Assembly: GCA_013368375.1 (NCBI GenBank)
Contig: JAACJP010000009.1
Location: forward strand, 992,001-1,056,000
Length of the DNA stretch: 64,000 bases
Origin: Tricholomella constricta
Lineage: Eukaryota > Basidiomycota > Agaricomycetes > Agaricales > Lyophyllaceae
Reading direction: 5' to 3'
Under the pieces are notes generated by a model. It was given only the letters and a program-made list of their open reading frames with translations. It was not told the origin of the DNA and did no database searches. Shown piece after piece: positions 10,193 to 21,995 of the stretch. The first letter of the stretch is position 1. Each line of letters begins with the position of its first letter. The position numbers and the translations under genes were made by a program.

Positions 10193-10966
10193 ACGATGCA
10201 GGTACTTATTGGTTTATTGGGGAAGCACTGCCAAGCTTGGTACCATGCAATTCATGTAGAGGGAAAGGTTTGTGTGATGCGCTTTTGATCAGACAGAGGT
10301 GTCGGATCGGATATATGATCAGCAATCTGTGGATGCGGAACTCTGTGGTGCAGCCAGATCCACTATGTGAATAAAGGGGCATGGTGGTTCGTAGAGTAAT
10401 TTGAATTTGGGCATGGTTGGTGCTGGTCCTAGGACTTGGCGTATGAATGTGTGTGGCCGTTGGCTAAACATTCGGTGTTCTGTGGTCCGTATACCGGAAG
10501 GTGAGGGCTGTCTGACCTAGGTAGCTTGCTTTTTGGTCAGTACGTCGGCCGGTCGGTTGTGTCTCATTGCGTCTGCTTTGGTACGCCGACTTCTGGTGTT
10601 TGGGACATCGGTCGGTTCGGTGCTCAACCCTGGGTGGGGTACATCAGCGATTCATGCAAGGTTGGTCAAGAATTTGATGGCTGTCCATTGACTAAGGGTC
10701 ACACAACTTGTATCGGCATTATATGACATATATTGCCCCTGCAACCCATTGCCAGAACTTTCCCGATTTAGTGATGCACAGCCACTGGGCGCCGCGACTT
10801 TTCACGATGTTTTGAACTTCTTTTTGAACCATCAAGTCAATCTTTTCACACAGTCTTGCGCCCTCCGAGCCATCCTGGGCGGGTAGATGTCGAAATTTGC
10901 GCGCTTAATGACACAAGATTATACTCCGACGGGTGGCTCATTGGTCTGAAATAGGACCATGTTACG
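10193..10966. other. No gene recognised
   Basis: About 770 bases between an old LTR and the 6-kb transposon. The ORFs are short and show no recognisable protein motifs. Confidence 0.5.
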
Positions 10967-11106
10967 ACCAGACCAAGGGGGTGGGGATCCGGAATTTTTG
11001 TACCAGACGTCGAAAAGTTTTGTTAAGGGACTGGAAGGGGGTAACCTACCTATCGTGTGAACTAAATACCGTATATAGACATGTTTACATCATCATGACA
11101 TCATTC

Positions 11107-14100
11107 TCATCCGCGCCTTGCCTTCTTTGCGGCCTGCGGGTTCGACTCTCGACAGGCCTCACATATCCATTCTGTGTTGTTCTTAGGTGCTCGGACACAC
11201 GACCGATGATACTAGAATTCAAATATGAGGTCAGTTACAGTATTTTCATACATATGTAGTGAAAGACTTACATTTACAGTCTCGCAACTGTTCCACTTGC
11301 ATTGCACGGTGGGTCTATCAGTATCGGTGAGATCAGCAACATGCCCACATTCGCAGAGATTCAATGCTGTACTAGCATTGTCGTCGCCGCCCCTGGTTAT
11401 TTTTCTCTTCGCCCGTTTGCCCCGACCCATGGACTCATGATTGATTGCGGTACTCTCACGCGTCAAAAAGACAAGTGGGGCTGATCCGTCGAGACCGGAG
11501 GCTGGCGGTGATAGAGCGTTGGATGATTCGGGCTTCTCTGCCAGCGCATGGCCCCTTCCATCTCCTTCGTTACCACCACCTCCTACGATATCACCATCGT
11601 CGAGCCCCTCAGGATTCGGCGGTAATCTAGACTGCGCACCTGCTGTCGGGAATTCGTCCAAGTCGTGTATGAACGGATCCAGGTGTTCCACACCCTCAGT
11701 ATGGATTCCCTCTTCCTCGAAGACTTCATTAGCCCCCGCACCATCTGACTCTGGACCATCGCCTGCATCGGATTCTGCAGCGTCGTCCTCGCTTCCAGAG
11801 ATGCTTGAGATTGCGTTGCTGAGGTAGTAAAACATACCCAGGTGAGTAATCGCGATTGGCAAAAATAGTAGCACTCACCGTTTCTCTAGAGCTGTTGACG
11901 CATGCTCCTCCGATACCTGAAGCTTTGGTGGGTTTTTCTTCTTCGATTTGCGACTGCGCTTTGATGGTTTGGGTTGTCGATTCTTCCAGACATGCTCCAT
12001 CGCGACCACCTCATCTTCGTCAAGCTCCCAGAGCTCTGAGTAGCGAGTGGCTGCTTCTGCTGAGTGCGCACGGCGAAGGTGGTGCTCCAAGTTGTACTTC
12101 CACACAGCGGGCTCGGATTGTCGGCAAAGCGGACAGTGGAGGGGCACATTGGAACAAGGTGCACTATTCACGGACACAGCTGCGCGTGCATACTGAAAAC
12201 TGACCATTCGAGTACAGCCTATTGATCGTTCAGTATCTATGCGCAGACTTGATTTCGCACCTTGACCCTTGACAACACAATATCGACAAAGCGATGCCGG
12301 TCGAAGACAAAGCCCGCACGGCTCATCGGAGCGATTGATTGAAGAGTCGAAGTGTGTGCCCCAACGTGTTCAAGTACACGCTGACCGTCTGACAGATCCA
12401 GCGTAACTTTCGGAGCGCAGCTGGTACACATGGATATGTTTGTTTCTGTGATGCCGAGGAGACTGCTTTCGCCGACAACAGCAAGAAAGCAGTGTTTTCC
12501 TTTTCAAATTTGTTAGTATATGGCCCTGCTCTATGATTTGACAGCTCACCTCGAGCTTCACAATAGGGATAGTCGGTAGTTGACGCCATCTTCGACAGGG
12601 TCTTGAGCTCGGAGGGAGGGATTCGGTTTGCAAGGAGAGCGGTAGTGGCAACAAGGAATGCAGAGTCGAAGAGGTAGACGGCTTTGCTATCTATCATTGA
12701 TACCTCAGGGTCTACAGGCTCGATGCACCTCCCAGGAACATCGAAGGACCGGCCTGTTGATCGATAGGTGCACCAATCGTGGTTCTGGTGCTCTTCATTT
12801 GCTGACTGGACTGTAGGACGCAATCCGACAAGCTGAAACGAGATTTTGACGGCTTTCTCTTGTAGGATATTGTGCCCTATTCGATCAATCACCTGTCCAT
12901 CATACCTAATACCGTTCACCTCCCCAAGTGCGAGCCAGAGACGATTTTCGGAGAAGATCAGTGTAAATATAGGGTCGTGGATGAGGAGTAGGTGTGTATC
13001 AGTGTCGAAGTGTGATGCAAGTCCCTTTTGCGTGGCAGAGTAGCGCTCAATTTCCTGTACGCGCTTCAGACGATCAGTGGAGCTTGCTTTCCTGCGGTAT
13101 CGACAGAACTGCGCGAGCAGCTTCGATTTTGACACCTCCTTTCCCTCAACAGTGACCGTTGGTCTGAAATGTGTCGCAGTGGGGGATGTTTCAGTTGCAG
13201 ACGCCATTCTGACTCGGAGTTCCGCTTCAATGAACTCGTTTTCGATGTCCACCTGGCTCTCTTTTTCGATGTCGGGTAGTGCTGAGGCTGCTGGTTGAGT
13301 TTCAAGATCAATGTCCTCGGCACTCTCGTCGATGTCGTCCTGGTCAAGAGGTGCGTTGACCAGCAGTGCTCTGTTTGGTGCTAAAAACTCGACTGTCAGA
13401 TCCTCCTCCGCCCTCTTCAAGACCTCAACAGCAGGAGGATAATCCTTCTCGGCCATCGCTCGGCCCTGTCTCCAGCAGGTGAGCAAAGTGACGTTGTTCA
13501 CACAATAGTCGCCTTTCAAGTATTTGGGACTAAGATGATCTGCAGATTTTGGCACCGTCTCGGAACCAGCAGCAAGCGTCGGGAGTACCATTCGTCGAGG
13601 GCCGCGGTCCCACTCAGGACGTTGGGCAAGGATATCAGCAATGTCGACGAGGCCGCTGGTACGTTCGGCAATCTGGAGCATGTCGAGGTTTGAGTCGTTC
13701 CCAACCACAGTGCACAGGATCCCAAAATGTATCTCCAATCGGTCGGTTCCAAGGAGGATGATGTAAAAGAAGGTGTAGGGTTTGTCGGCCTTGGCTTTAG
13801 CAATGCAGAAGAAGACATTTTTAATCATTAGCATGATGTCAATGTAGAGGTGTGTTGGGACAAAGTCTTTTCCTGCCGTTCGGTAGAGTACAAATAAAAG
13901 GTGAGCTGCAGCGCTGAGATGTGCGAGTTGTTCCGAGAGCGAGAGATCTACGCAGAGATATGCATAGACGAGGTGAAAGAGCAGTCGGCCTAGCACGCGC
14001 AGAGCTTCTCGTCCTTCTTGGAAGCCGGGTTTCTGGGGGTCATTGGGGCTTGGTGCAGGAAGTGTCCAGATGTCATGGAGGAGGTCAAATGCAAGTTTCA

Positions 14101-16640
14101 CATCCTGTAAGTCTTCAGGGTTTGTAATGGAGCTGATATGCTCCTTCGATTTATCTGTGGCCCGTAAATGCTCCTTGATTGTTGCTGGTGTAATACGTAC
14201 ATTGTCGACGACGACTCCTCGGTCACGAAGGAAGAGATTTCGAAGTCGTTTGAATACATGTTTCCAATCTTTGTCGCATGTCAGATCGTCGTCGCCAACA
14301 TGAAGATTAAGAAAGCGGAGCGGGGACAGCAGGGGGAAGACCTTGGAATTAGGGGAGAGCTTTTGTTTGAAAGTTAACCGTACAAGCGCGACACCTTGTC
14401 GTGCTTCTCCGTCAGACGCGATTGAGACGACCCGGATATTGGTCTGGGACACAGTACTGTTCACGCCATTCAAGACAGTTTCGAGGACAATCTCGTGCTG
14501 TTCACCAGTCTCTTTCTTGCAATCTCCCGAGACGAGGTTAATCCGGGCAGAGTACATTCGATGCTCCCTGCATAAGAGCCCAAGAGCACCTATAGTGACC
14601 TAGTACATGATACAACAAAGCCAATTAGCAAGTGAGAGATAGTAAAAACGGAGCGTGTGAGCACTTACCTCTGATGCGAAATGAATCTCCCCTGCGTCGA
14701 GCGCCCTGAACATCTCCTCCACATCACCCACATTTCCAAACTCCAATGCAACTCTACACCCATGCTCTCGACACAACCCGAGGAACTCATTTGTGTGTGG
14801 GTTCAAACGGATACGCTTCTCGCATGCGAGCTCATCAAACATCAACACCGCGTGCTGCACCTCATCCTTCTCCTTCAGCAACTCCATGATTCCATCCAGC
14901 GATGCAAATATATTGCCTGCAACCACCTCTTGCATAGGTTGTCCTGCTGATGGCTGAACTCGTGCTTTAACTGACCCCTTGCACAGTGTGCTAACGCTCG
15001 GCAGCCCAAGAGCCCGCTGAGCAATGTGTCCTACCCTATCGCCACCCAATCGCCAAAGCAGCGTAGCCAGGTCTCGCTCGCGGTCCCCGTGAGCCTTGAC
15101 CTTATACACTCCCCTTGCTGCCTCCATGACCTTCTCAAGAATTCCAGCAACACCTCTCTTCTTCGTCAACGCGACATGGACAACTCGTGCAACCCTTGGG
15201 ACATCCTCGCTCGCAATAGCAGTGGTCAACCGTTTCCAATTCGACAAACCCTCGCTCTTGCGTAGGATGGCTCGGGTCTGGTTGAGAGTATGGAATCGGA
15301 GAGTCTGGTTTTGCGAGTCCTTGGACTTGATGGCCAGGACAAGGTCTCGGTGCCCCAAATATGCATGGGTCGTGTTAAGGTGAGTTCCGTTGTTCATCCG
15401 ATCAATTATTCCCCTGATGGCGGGACTCAACGAAAGCTTCTGGCAAGCGTCGCAGGCTGTTCTGTCTTTCCGAGGCATGCGTTTGCACCCTTGCATGTGC
15501 AGAATCCTCTTCTCACCACGGACCGAGTAGTCCCAGGGGAGATGTTGGCTGCTGTGAAGCCCGAACGGATACGACGTGTGTGGGGATTGGTTGGTGGGGA
15601 TTGGGAGGTTGTATCCTGGACACGGAAGTGCTGGTCGACGCGCTGACGGTGTGTGATCATTATCTGCAGGCCTATACTCAACAATCTCGATCTCGCTATC
15701 ATATACAGGTGAGGTATCTTGCGCAATGTCTCGAATTGGCTCAGGGATGCTCGGACTGCCGCACGCCACGCCATCGACGATGGTGATGGGATCAACGGCT
15801 CTGTTGCAAGACAAGCGGTAAGTATATCTTTGCCGGTGTACCTGTACTGAACACTCACCGCTTTTCCATCTCGTTCAAAAGGTAATTCAACTTCCCCTCA
15901 AACAATGCAACACTCACGCCACGCTCTCGCACAAAGTATTCCACAAATTTCACCAGCCCATCAAGCCCGCTTTGTCCCCACCTCAGAATCATCTCAACAT
16001 CTCTGTCCGTACTCCATCCCAGTCCCGACTTCATTGTACTATTCAACACTTCCTCCCACAGATCTTCGCTCGCTAGTCCAGGGATGTCCGTCTGATAGGG
16101 ATCTGCAAAGACTGCTGTGTGGTCGTCCTTGGTTGCTTGAGGAAGCGAGGATGGTAGCCGATCCAAGAGACTTCGAAACCGGGCAAGCAGCGGGACATCC
16201 GGCAGTGATACCACAAGATCAGCAGCGAGTGCAACAGCGGCACCGGGGGGTGATTTGGTGCAGGATGGTTTCGAGGTGGAGGCTGCTGGAGGTATACCCT
16301 GCAAGTTCGATGCAGCTGGTTTTGTTTTCTTGGTCACGAATGAAAGTAAGGAGCCATTCGGTCTGACTTTCACGGGGTTGGGCTTGGATTTTATCCGTTT
16401 TGCTAAATTTCTTTTGCATTTAGGAGTGTCCAGGTGCGTGCTTTTGAAGTTCGCGACTCCTCCCTTCCCAACCCCAACAGTGGTGTCGCAGTCCGGGCAG
16501 ACGCAGGTTTGCGCAACATCATCGTACTGATATGTGTACTGTAGGTAGTGTATAATTAGTTGCAGAACTCGGATGAATAAATGCCTTAATGCACATACCT
16601 CGTCCTCCAGCTCTTCTGCTGTCTTGATACGCTTCTTCAT
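11107..16640 (-). CDS. Large transposase-like protein with zinc fingers and C-terminal PHD-like finger (about 1,500 aa, spliced, one probable frameshift)
   Basis: Start ATG at 16640 and stop at 11107-11109. In order: a C2HC-type finger (CVCPDCDTTVGVGKGGVANF, then H and C) soon after a first intron; a region with CPGYNLPIP and PFGLH; a core with VLMFDELACEKRI, then VVSIASDGEARQG and a DDLTCDKDWKHVFKRLRN block; a Cys cluster (CGLCLRPASLCRYC); a C2H2 finger (CPLC, WKYNLEHHLRRAH); and a basic tail ending in a PHD-like finger (CECG, CKWNSC, YHRSC, WICEAC). Introns with GT-AG ends include 11212-11271 and about 14601-14668. One base is missing or extra near 12350, between the GQRVLEH and CGLC blocks. 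The SDG and KHVFKR motifs suggest an RNase-H-fold transposase distantly like P-type enzymes (inference). I do not know a family name. Confidence 0.75.
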
Positions 16641-16749
16641 GTTATAACGGCGGTCAAACCAAAAAAGTTTGCGAGCAGGGTGTCCCGATCATTAGGGCGG
16701 GTAATGGCAATGCTGTCGCCGGTGATGAAAAATAAATAACAAAGTACAT

Positions 16750-16830
16750 TGACCCAGGATCGAACTCAGCACGTCATTAACTTCGCAAAATGCAGGCAAT
16801 ATACCGCTAGGCCACATCACTCTGTGAAGC
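16750..16830 (-). other. tRNA-like sequence (degenerate)
   Basis: The minus strand holds an A-box-like TGGCCTAGCGGTA and a B-box-like GAGTTCGATCC at normal tRNA spacing. The T arm pairs at only 4 of 5 positions and the acceptor ends do not pair. This could be a tRNA pseudogene or a SINE head upstream of the transposase gene. Not a functional tRNA. Confidence 0.3.
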
Positions 16831-17036
16831 ACAGAAAACAGGTAGATGTCCCTCTAAATTCACGCCAACACGCCGGGGTAAACAATAGAAGTGTACTTTC
16901 GTGTCCCTCGTTCAATTCTGCATTGATTCGCACCATTTTTATGCAAGGTCATAAAGTTTTTTTAAGAAACCAAGGGAGGGTACCTATCCCTACCCCCCGG
17001 TCCGGGATTTCCGGCCCGCCACCCCCTTGGACCAGA

Positions 17037-18511
17037 CTTATCTACTACTTGAACTCACGACACTTCCGTTTGAAGCGGCCTGTTCCTGTTCCTGCCTGCT
17101 GTTTCCCTGACGTGTACTCGTGCAAGTAAGGTAGGTAAGGTAAGGTAAGGTAATACTACACGGCGCGCTTGCAGAGTCGTCAGATTATTAGACTGATTGG
17201 CAATCGCGTGTTGCCCTGGGATATCGACGTTGTGACGTCGCCCTAAAGAAATTGCCGTTTTGGCTATCACCTTCTCAAAAACCTGCAGTCAGAACTCTCG
17301 ACAATCTTGATCATATAAAGCTCGCTAGGCATAATTCTTCTGATTGACAGATGGCTTCATCGAATCGGCAGTGCGTATACAGAGTACTTTATAGTCCTAT
17401 TGGTGACCCACTGACAGTGAACCACCTACGCGATGTTGCCTATGACATCCTCTGACGAGATTTCTCGGGCCGTGCTTGATGGGTTCCTTTGCTCCTGGTG
17501 TGCATTTGGGTCCTTAAAGGTCCTTAATCGGTATCACCGGACAAACTTCACAACTGTCCACATGTCGATGTCAAGGTGACCTCAGAGTACGCCAGCCGAC
17601 ACTGTCACTGGCGATGCCAAGCAATCACTCGCGAAAAGGCTTGAATCTGTTTTCTGTAGACCCACAAGGGGAAGTGCCCCGTGCCCAGGCCCTGAAAGAA
17701 GCTCAAAGGAGATCGTGGCGCTTGAAAAAGCTCCCCCACATCCGGTAAGGAAGTCGAAGCCATCACATAATGTGGCCGATCATGACCTCGATTGCGACAT
17801 ACATAGGTCCGAAAACACGGGAAATATTCTGACGATTTGGGCCCCACGGATCATCGAGGTTGGAAGTACGGCCTGCCACGCCAACACTTATCCATGTCAC
17901 CCCATTCACGTTATGCCCTGATTTATCTGTGCCTTCTCCCTTGCTACGTGTCAATTCACCGTTCACGCCAAATACATCCAATTTACATCAAGTAAGCCCA
18001 TCTATCCAACTCTTTAGGCATACATCGATCTTCGCCCGCAAGAGATGGCTAACTTTGCGAAACTCTGAAGTGTGTCTCTGGAGGTACGACAATCCTGATT
18101 TTCTATCCAGTTTACTTACTGAGCGGGATCTTAGCGAAAAGCACTCTCACGATTACTCCGCCACTGTCTATTTCCCTAATGACATGGACAGATTCCACAT
18201 CATCATAAGTTGGTCCAAAGTCCTACAATGTCCTCATACCTGACCAAGATGATCGGCATATTACGAGCCCATTCCCCGTTTAAACGCTTCCGCTACCCTT
18301 TGGCGGCGATACATCACATGCCTCCGAGCAGCGACCGAGTATTTTTCGCTTGGAATCACCTTGGAGTTACAGGCGTACAGTTAAGTTGCCTTTCGACGGC
18401 TCTCATCAGGGTTGGGGAGCATAAGAAGGACTGGTGCGAGGAAGAAAAAAAATCACAGCCCCCCTTCTTTGAGGCCTTTCAGCTTCTAATCTCATTAGTC
18501 GTCCTCTCGCG
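17037..18511. other. Intergenic, no confident gene
   Basis: Contains a short GGTAA-type microsatellite (about 17124-17153). A minus-strand ORF at 17763-17981 is possible coding sequence but has no recognised motif. Confidence 0.4.
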
Positions 18512-18950
18512 ATGGAAACTCAAACTAACGCAGTGCCTCTGTGCTCCTTGTCTGAATGGTCTGTGCGACACATACGAGACGTCTTCGAAGCCCCTACCGA
18601 TGCGCAATCTTTGCGCGCGATATCCGCGACCTTCGCCGACAACGTGAAGGCGAGTGTAAATGGCTCACCATTGAGTCGCGAGGGAATCAACCAACTGGTG
18701 CTTGCCATGCGAAAGAGCTCTCCTGTAGGCCTGACGGTCCACTGGCAGCATGCCGTGGAGGCTCCGTTGAATCCTGCCACTAATCGAGCAAGTTTCTCTC
18801 TGGGTACGACCCTAGGCGTACGACTGACCACACGCTCTGCAGGGAGGGTCCTTCGGCGGTGTGTACATTATCCGCGGCATCCGGAAGACACTACCAGGAT
18901 CACAAAAGTCGGTCGAGTTTGAACGACACAAATCCGTCACTGTCGAGTGA
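18512..18950 (+). CDS. Small conserved host protein, 131 aa, two exons
   Basis: Exons 18512-18803 and 18847-18950, joined across a 43-bp intron (GTACGA to GGGAG), give an uninterrupted 131-aa protein starting METQTNAVPL and ending KSVTVE. The segment EWSVRHIRDVFEAP and the final GGVYIIRGIRKTLPGS block look like small agaricomycete proteins of NTF2/SnoaL-like size; that resemblance is from general recollection and the fold is not proved. There is no signal peptide or membrane segment. It is the only gene here without links to a mobile element, and it lies in a 3.3-kb island between transposons. The ATG is the first in frame after an AT-rich leader. Confidence 0.65.
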
Positions 18951-20335
18951 GCATGGATACATGGAAGTTGTACCTGGAACTAAATCATATTTTTATCCCA
19001 GAATTGAATCGCAGTCAACGTCTCAATATCACGACAGCCGCAGGATCGTCAATCTGGCGTTCGTTGCATCCGATAACCGGGTAGATCGCCAGGCCTCGCT
19101 ATAGATATTTCCCAGTACTGTGTGCGATAGCTTACAGTGGTCGAGTAATATTTTAATCCCATCAGCCTACTAAATCCAAGGAGCTGCAGGCCACCGACCA
19201 CGTCAATGGCGAACATTTACAGGCTCTATTTTCCGCCTCTGTCGGAGCGCATAACAATTATGAGGCGCTGCTTCCTCATAGTTACGTTCTAACACAGCAG
19301 TAGCCAAGCAGGGCTGGGGTTTTGAGATGTCTGTCGACACGTGGACCTCCCAGGCAAGAGTTTGGCGAGGTGCGCTTCCCTGAGTCCAGCGAAATGGATC
19401 GCCACGATCATGAAGACTGAAAGGGGCAAAGTCTTCCCAGTGCCATTTGCCGTCCCGGTTATCGGACGTCAAGTTAGAATTATCCCCTGACGGTGTCGTG
19501 CTATTCCTAGATGAATGGAATTAGATTCAATTGGAAAGGATAAGCATCCCACATCTCGGTTGAGACATATATCGATATTCCCAATACGTGACAGGTAAGC
19601 GTGCGCCGTGGAGTGATAGTATTAGTGATATCGATGTGATCAAAGGTTTCATCAACGTGCACCTGAGGTCAAGTTGGTGGCGCGGTGCTCAGCCTACAGT
19701 CCGGGAGCACTTGAGGGTCACATGCCCTTTGACGAGGAGCGAACATGATGATGTTACGCTACCACGTCGGACATAATTTGAAGTTAGTGGGCGAAGCCTT
19801 GTCGAGCAAGTGACGAATCTATTCTTATCCATGAGAGCAGTTAAAAGAGTATACGGAGTGGGGCGCTTGATGCGTCCTAATTTTACGACTTTGGCCCGAT
19901 CACCGGGTGCAAGAGCCATGACGAAGCTACAAATCGGAGAATCAAGGAGTAAAACGTGCTCTTTTCATCGACAGATGAGCAACACTCTAGACGATGAAGC
20001 CAGTCGAGCCCTCCCACGGCCGTGGCGATCTGGATGCAGGCCTGAAGAAGCACAATTGATTTATCCCCGAGCAAAAACAGATACACGATGTGTAGGGTTT
20101 TCATGAGTGTGTCGTGCGCAAGGGGGTGTCACATGTGACATTCCCTATATAGGGTTGGTTAGTTAGTCCAAGCCACCAGGTCATTAAAAAAATGGAACAT
20201 CAGTTTAAAGGGACTTGTCCTTGACCCAGGACCAAACCTGGGTTTGAATGGCAGTTTTCATGAGAACTGTTCTCATCCAAAGGTTATATAAAGCATAGTT
20301 TTAAAATTATTGCTTGATAAGGGCATCAAGGGTGG
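18951..20335. other. Intergenic, no confident gene
   Basis: A minus-strand ORF at 19203-19472 (begins MTSDNRDGKWHWEDF) might be an exon of a small gene, with an acceptor-like site upstream, but no family is recognised. The rest, up to the edge of Gypsy-A3, is unassigned. Confidence 0.35.
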
Positions 20336-20701
20336 TTCGGGACATAGATCCGTCCACGGAACGTGAGCAGACCACCTTCCTCCCCCCACTCGCCAAAGCG
20401 TAGGGAGCGGCTGGCGGTCTTGGAAGCTTTGACCAGTTGAGCCGCCTTAGCGACTGCATCTTCTTGTGCGCCATCACGATTGCCCTTGCGAATCGCTTTT
20501 ACCACATCGTCCTCCTCTCCGACCAGCACAAGACCCTCGGTCGCGCGAATCGCGAAGAACTCGGGCTTGAGGAGCACAATGTCGGCGTTGTCGCCGCTTC
20601 CATCGCTGTGATCGGCGCGTCGTGATAGTGCGTCGGGTTTGCCCATGCTGCGTCCAGGGACGGTGGTGGAGGGCAAAGTCGAAGTTGGCGAGGTAGAGCG
20701 A
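20336..20701 (-). pseudogene. Gypsy-A3, left part: RNase H-integrase junction and integrase N-terminus
   Basis: Matches 1008-1375 of Gypsy-A1 and is better preserved (KPDALSRRADHSDG instead of the decayed version), but one extra base in the CGTCCCTGG run shifts the frame. Its left end is truncated at about 20336. Its right end is the Gypsy-B insertion site: AGCGA at 20697-20701 repeats at 36204-36208, and the rest of the element continues there. Confidence 0.9.
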
Positions 20702-20922
20702 TGTAAGGGCGCCTACTATCTTATCTAATATTGGTTATCTAATCGTATCTTATCGAGACGATTACGCTATTGTTTGGCAACACCTTCTGGTGTTGCCTAT
20801 TTAATTCATTACATTAAATAAGTATAAACAACCTTGTACACCTATACGTAGCAATCGACAGACTTGTCAAGCTTACGTCTAGCGTGAACAGCAAGGTTCC
20901 CAAATTCTGTAACTCCGTTACA
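20702..20922 (+). repeat. 5' LTR of Gypsy-B (221 bp)
   Basis: Starts TGTAAGGGCGCC and ends CTCCGTTACA (TGTAA/TTACA inverted ends). It differs from the 3' LTR at four bases: two near position 31 and two near position 175 of the LTR. No clear tRNA primer site follows; the next bases are a T run. Confidence 0.93.
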
Positions 20923-21726
20923 TTTTTTTAAGCTACCTTGCTTTCTATTGCTGCATACCCACGACATCACGCAGACCCACATTCCATTTAGAACACCCAT
21001 CATCAAAAGAACCCACGAGATCCAGACCCGATGACACCAACTCTCACATCTGGAAAGAGCCGAACCCCGGTCCTCCATCACAACTCCCACTGCAACCAGT
21101 GGAAGTCGGATTAGTCGCTGGTGGACAAAGTCCACCAGCGCAGAATACACTAGGATTAGAATCGGAGGAACTTTGGCCGACAGCAAGCACCAATGTGCCT
21201 GGGAGCTTGGCCGACGAATTGGCCAGGTCACAACGACCTGGCTCCACGTCTGGAAGCAGATGGCCAGACAGCCGTCTATCAAGCAGAGCGTTCGGGGCGT
21301 CCACCCTGAGCATAGTCAAGATGGAGTCAGACGAAGACGACTTGTCTGACCCCGAGGCCAATGAAGAAGAAGCCAGCGAAAGGGAATTGCTTGCGCTACA
21401 AGTGAAGCAATTCTGGGACACCACCGATGTTTTTAGCGAGCATCGACGAAGGCGACTGGAGGAACGAGCGGATAGGCTCGTTCTACGATCAACCGGAGCA
21501 CAATCCGTTGGAGAAATGGTCGCACAGGATTACGCCGACCGATACTTGGAAGTGCTGTCTGTAGTAGTTACGGAATACAGGAAGAAGTACCCTAAGGGAA
21601 CTTCGAATTCAGCAGTCAGTTCGATCGCTGGGACTCCTGTACCTAAGAAAGCTCTGCTCAACAAATAGTGTTTGAGGGTCATGTCGGGTCCAGTCTTTTG
21701 TCTTTTTCAGCCCCGACACGACCTCA

Positions 21727-21890
21727 ACCGGTCGTAATAATCTCTTAAAATTTCTGACTGCAACTCAACCGCCTGCAACCGGTTGGTATCGGTCGCGTGA
21801 CGTGTCGCAACCGGTTATGACCGGTTACGACCGGACACCGGTTACAACCGGTTACAACCGGTTGCGACCGGTCGCAACTGGTCCAGAGTG
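21727..21890. repeat. Left subterminal repeats of hAT
   Basis: About ten overlapping copies of ACCGGT / AACCGGTTRYRACCGG within 160 bases of the end. The same motif recurs at 25738-25890. Such clusters are the usual binding sites of hAT transposases. Confidence 0.8.
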
Positions 21891-21995
21891 CAATAAGTTC
21901 ATATTCTACAGTACAAACAGTGATAAAAATTGAATGCGCGTGCAAAAAATACTGCAATAGAGACTAGACTAGGATACATGAAGAAATCTAATGAT

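Larger units (their letters stand above)
10973..17030 (-). mobile_element. 6,058-bp DNA transposon with CCAAGGGGGTGG ends and 6-bp target duplication
   Basis: The left end reads CCAAGGGGGTGGGGATCCGG and the right end, reverse complemented, CCAAGGGGGTGGCGGGCCGG: inverted repeats of about 24 bp with about three mismatches. ACCAGA flanks both ends directly (10967-10972 and 17031-17036), a 6-bp target duplication. Almost the entire interior is one spliced minus-strand gene. A 6-bp duplication does not match hAT or P elements (8 bp), Harbinger (3 bp) or Tc1/mariner (TA). Superfamily not assigned. Confidence 0.88.

Noticed and set aside
16750..16830. Functional tRNA gene
   Set aside because: A and B boxes are present, but the acceptor stem does not pair and the T stem has a mismatch.
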